From Mangrovimicrobium sp048323675 (GTDB taxonomy: Bacteria; Pseudomonadota; Gammaproteobacteria; Pseudomonadales; Halieaceae): DNA of 64,000 bases. Location: positions 496,001-560,000 of the forward strand of contig NZ_JBLWFK010000002.1 of NCBI RefSeq assembly GCF_048323675.1, in the 5' to 3' direction. Positions 61,460-64,000 of the stretch are shown piece after piece. Both the position numbers and the translations under genes were made by a program. Every line of letters starts with the position of its first letter. The first letter of the stretch is position 1. The notes under the pieces are model-generated. The model was given only the letters and a program-made list of their open reading frames with translations. It was not told where the DNA came from and did no database searches.

Positions 61460-62377
61460 ATGTTACCAGCTCTCACCATAGAAAACCTCAGCAAGACCTA
61501 CGGCAACGGCTTCCAGGCCCTCAAGGGTATCAGCCTCACGGTGGAGCAGGGCGACTTTTACGCGCTGCTGGGGCCCAACGGCGCGGGCAAGTCGACGACC
61601 ATCGGTATCATCTGCTCGCTGGTGAACAAGACCGGTGGCCGGGTCCGGGTGTTCGACGCCGACATCGACGTCAATTTCCCCGCGGCGAAAAAGTACATCG
61701 GCATCGTACCGCAGGAATTCAATTTCAATATCTTTGAAAAGTGCTTCGATATCGTCGCCAACCAGGGCGGCTATTACGGCATGCCGAAGGCATTGGCCGA
61801 GGAGCGCGCGGAAAAGTACCTGAAGGAGCTGGGCATCTGGGACAAGCGGGATACCGTGGGTCGCGCGCTTTCCGGGGGCATGAAACGGCGCCTGATGATC
61901 GCCCGGGCCCTGGTGCACGAACCGAAACTGCTGATCCTCGACGAGCCGACCGCGGGCGTGGACATCGAGATGCGCCGCTCGATGTGGGATTTCCTCAAGA
62001 AGATCAATGCCGAGGGCACCACTATCATTCTCACCACCCACTATCTCGAAGAGGCCGAGGCGCTGTGCCGTCACGTGGGCATCATCAACCACGGCGAGAT
62101 CGTCGAGAACACTTCCATCAAGACCCTGCTGCGGCAGTTACAGCGCGAGGTGTTTATTCTCGATTGCGTCGAAGAGCTGCCGGAAGTGCTGGAAATCAAC
62201 GGCTTCGTCACCCGCCGCATGGACGCCCACAGCATGGAGGTGGAAGTCGAGAAAGGGCAGCCGATCAACAGCGTGTTCACCGAACTGGACCGGCTGGGCA
62301 TACACATTTCCAGTATGCGCAACCGCGCCAATCGCCTGGAGGAAATGTTCGTGAAACTGGTGGAGGGCGGCAAGTGA
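61460..62377 (+). CDS. yadG: ABC transporter ATP-binding protein (YadG type)
   Basis: A 305-residue ATPase of an ABC-2 type exporter. It has Walker A GPNGAGKSTT (about 38-47), the Q-loop VPQEFNFNIFEKCFDI, the signature ALSGGMKRRL near 140, Walker B LLILDEPTAGVD and the H-loop LTTHYLEEAEAL. The F-N-F Q-loop and the C-terminal extension match YadG. Its stop overlaps the GTG start of the permease gene. Confidence 0.88.
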   Translation: MLPALTIENLSKTYGNGFQALKGISLTVEQGDFYALLGPNGAGKSTTIGIICSLVNKTGGRVRVFDADIDVNFPAAKKYIGIVPQEFNFNIFEKCFDIVANQGGYYGMPKALAEERAEKYLKELGIWDKRDTVGRALSGGMKRRLMIARALVHEPKLLILDEPTAGVDIEMRRSMWDFLKKINAEGTTIILTTHYLEEAEALCRHVGIINHGEIVENTSIKTLLRQLQREVFILDCVEELPEVLEINGFVTRRMDAHSMEVEVEKGQPINSVFTELDRLGIHISSMRNRANRLEEMFVKLVEGGK

Positions 62378-63147
62378 ACCCGATCGAGCAATACAATGCC
62401 TTCATGACCATCGTGCGCAAGGAAGTTCGCCGCTACCTGCGCATCTGGACCCAGACCCTGCTGCCCTCGGCGATCACCATGTCGCTGTATTTCATTATCT
62501 TTGGCTCACTGATCGGTTCGCGCATCGGCGAAATGGGCGGCTTCACCTATATGCAGTTCGTGGTGCCGGGCCTGATCATGATGGCCATCGTCACCAACTC
62601 CTACTCCAACGTAGTCTCGTCCTTCTACGGCGCCAAGTTCAATCACAGCGTGGAAGAACTGCTGGTTTCGCCGACCCCGAATTACATCGTACTCATGGGC
62701 TACGTGGTCGGCGGCGTCAGCCGCGGCATCTTCGTGGCCATCGTGGTGACGCTGGTATCGCTGTTTTTCACCCACCTGCATATCCACAACATCTGGGTGA
62801 TTATCGCCATTGTGCTGATGACCTCGACCCTGTTTTCCCTCGCGGGTTTTATCAATGCCGTGTACGCGAACAGCTTCGACGACGTCTCCATCATCCCGAT
62901 TTTCGTCCTGACACCACTGACCTACCTGGGCGGGGTATTCTATTCGATGGACCTGCTGCCGGATTTCTGGGCGGCGGTGTCCAAGCTGAATCCGCTGGTT
63001 TACGTGGTAAACGCCTTCCGCTACGGCGTGCTCGGCGTATCCGATGTCAGCCTGCCCTTTGCCTTCGGCATGATCGGCGTATTTACCGTCATTGCGTTCT
63101 GGTATTGCATGCACCTGCTCAATACCGGCAAGCGCCTGAGGCAGTAG
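62374..63147 (+). CDS. yadH: ABC-2 type permease (YadH type)
   Basis: A 257-residue membrane protein with six predicted helices (for example LLPSAITMSLYFIIFGSLIG, QFVVPGLIMMAIVTNSYSNV, GIFVAIVVTLVSLFF, IIPIFVLTPLTYLGGVFYSM) and the ABC-2 motif PLTYLGGVFYS...LPLVYVVNAFRYG-like region. The GTG start at 62374 overlaps the ATPase stop. It forms an exporter with the preceding ATPase; the substrate is unknown. Confidence 0.88.
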   Translation: MNPIEQYNAFMTIVRKEVRRYLRIWTQTLLPSAITMSLYFIIFGSLIGSRIGEMGGFTYMQFVVPGLIMMAIVTNSYSNVVSSFYGAKFNHSVEELLVSPTPNYIVLMGYVVGGVSRGIFVAIVVTLVSLFFTHLHIHNIWVIIAIVLMTSTLFSLAGFINAVYANSFDDVSIIPIFVLTPLTYLGGVFYSMDLLPDFWAAVSKLNPLVYVVNAFRYGVLGVSDVSLPFAFGMIGVFTVIAFWYCMHLLNTGKRLRQ

Positions 63148-63157
63148 GGTCACGACA

Positions 63158-63988
63158 ATGAATAGCGGCTCAAAGGGTTCCGACAGCGGCCTGCTGCTCG
63201 GCAAGCAGGTACCGGTTGCGGACGAATACAGCCCCCACCTCCTGTACCCGATACCCCGCAGCACTGCCCGCGCGCAATTGGGCATTGGCGGTACCCTGCC
63301 TTTCCACGGCTGTGACCTATGGCACGCCTATGAGCTGTCCTGGCTGGATAGCGCGGGCAAGCCCCAGGTAAGGGTAGGGCGTTTCCTGATTCCAGCGGAT
63401 TCCCCGAATATGGTGGAATCCAAGTCCTTCAAGCTGTACCTCAACTCCCTCAACAATACCCGCTATCCATCGGATGCCGCTGTCGCAGACCTGCTGCAGG
63501 CCGATCTCGGCCGCGTACTCGGCAGCGTGCTCACCGTAGAGATACTGCCGGTAGATGATCCGGCCTTTGCCGGCAAAACGCCCGGGGGCCTGTGCCTGGA
63601 CTCACTAGACCCAGGCGAATCCGCGGCGGCGCCCGACGCCAGCCTGCTGGCGTGCGGGACACAGGTCGTCGAGGAGCAGCTGTACAGTCATTTGCTGCGC
63701 TCACTGTGCCCGGTGACCGGGCAACCGGACTGGGCGACGCTCTGGATCGATTACCGGGGCAGGGCGATCGACCACGCCAGCCTGCTGCGCTATATCGTGG
63801 CCTTCCGCCGGCACCAGGAGTACCACGAGCAGTGTGTGGAACGCATGTTTGTCGACCTGAACGAACGCCTGCAGCCCGGGAAACTTTCGATCCAGGCGTT
63901 CTACACCCGCCGGGGCGGACTGGATATCAACCCCTTCCGCAGCACCGATGCGACCGGGACGCCGCGCCCGCGAATGAACCGCCAGTGA
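63158..63988 (+). CDS. queF: NADPH-dependent 7-cyano-7-deazaguanine reductase
   Basis: Reduces preQ0 to preQ1 in queuosine synthesis, 276 residues, the long unimodular-fused type. It has the QueF motif ESKSFKLYLNSLNNTRY in the first half, and the catalytic Cys184 in LLRSLCPVTGQPDWATLWIDYRG with Asp downstream. The C-terminus has FYTRRGGLDINPFRS. It follows the permease gene by 10 bases, but is probably an independent function. No preQ1 riboswitch is visible in front of it. Confidence 0.95.
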   Translation: MNSGSKGSDSGLLLGKQVPVADEYSPHLLYPIPRSTARAQLGIGGTLPFHGCDLWHAYELSWLDSAGKPQVRVGRFLIPADSPNMVESKSFKLYLNSLNNTRYPSDAAVADLLQADLGRVLGSVLTVEILPVDDPAFAGKTPGGLCLDSLDPGESAAAPDASLLACGTQVVEEQLYSHLLRSLCPVTGQPDWATLWIDYRGRAIDHASLLRYIVAFRRHQEYHEQCVERMFVDLNERLQPGKLSIQAFYTRRGGLDINPFRSTDATGTPRPRMNRQ

Positions 63989-64000
63989 CCCGGGGCCGCC

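Noticed and set aside
63100..63157. preQ1 riboswitch before queF
   Set aside because: The spacer is only about 10 bases and has no pseudoknot-like structure.

Overview
The window is a stretch of a GC-rich, probably marine gammaproteobacterial chromosome. The gene order (pheST-ihfA-merR, gltA divergent from sdhCDAB-sucAB-lpd-sucCD, sixA, folE-prmB-aroC, tusA-epmC-xni-pdxB) and the presence of a Gram-negative dedicated sortase system suggest the Cellvibrionales/Halieaceae neighbourhood; this assignment is inference from gene content, not from a search.

Region 1 (1-7980) is a foreign, more AT-rich island ending at the 3' end of a tRNA-Asn gene. From the tRNA inward (all on the minus strand) it carries a tyrosine integrase, an unknown 233-residue protein, a small putative DNA-binding protein of excisionase size, a small four-cysteine protein, an unknown 206-residue protein, a family A DNA polymerase with a proofreading domain, a winged-helix regulator, two nearly identical tandem lipoproteins and a third secreted protein cut by the window edge. 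The far end of the island is not in the window.

Region 2 (7981-24310) starts with tRNA-Asn and uvrB, followed by a complete proteobacterial sortase module (sensor kinase and response regulator on the minus strand, VIT/VWA sortase target and class GN sortase on the plus strand), then the translation cluster thrS-infC-rpmI-rplT, pheS-pheT-ihfA-MerR regulator and tRNA-Pro. infC has no ATG or GTG start and seems to use ATC. The rplT-pheS spacer holds two large structured palindromes.

Region 3 (24311-33806) holds an alpha/beta hydrolase, a 5'-nucleotidase, and a membrane-anchored LuxR-type regulator divergent from a four-gene heavy-metal-type RND efflux operon ending in a DUF3240 protein.

Region 4 (33846-48913) is a nearly complete oxidative TCA cluster: gltA divergent from sdhCDAB, then sucA-sucB-lpd-sucC-sucD, followed by htpG behind a clear heat-shock promoter.

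Region 5 (48957-64000) contains sixA, a hydrolase, a DUF4892-like periplasmic protein, folE, prmB, aroC, a GcvR-like ACT protein, a tightly overlapping chain yheU-tusA-epmC-xni-pdxB-(NAD kinase-like)-msrB, xdhC, tRNA-Glu, a PA2817-like protein, a yadGH-type ABC exporter and queF. The folE-prmB-aroC block is flanked on both sides, at convergent gene ends, by inverted copies of a second palindromic repeat family whose arms differ by compensated changes. The structured repeats, the polymerase-bearing island, the mosaic lipoprotein pair and the sortase module are the most interesting parts of the window.
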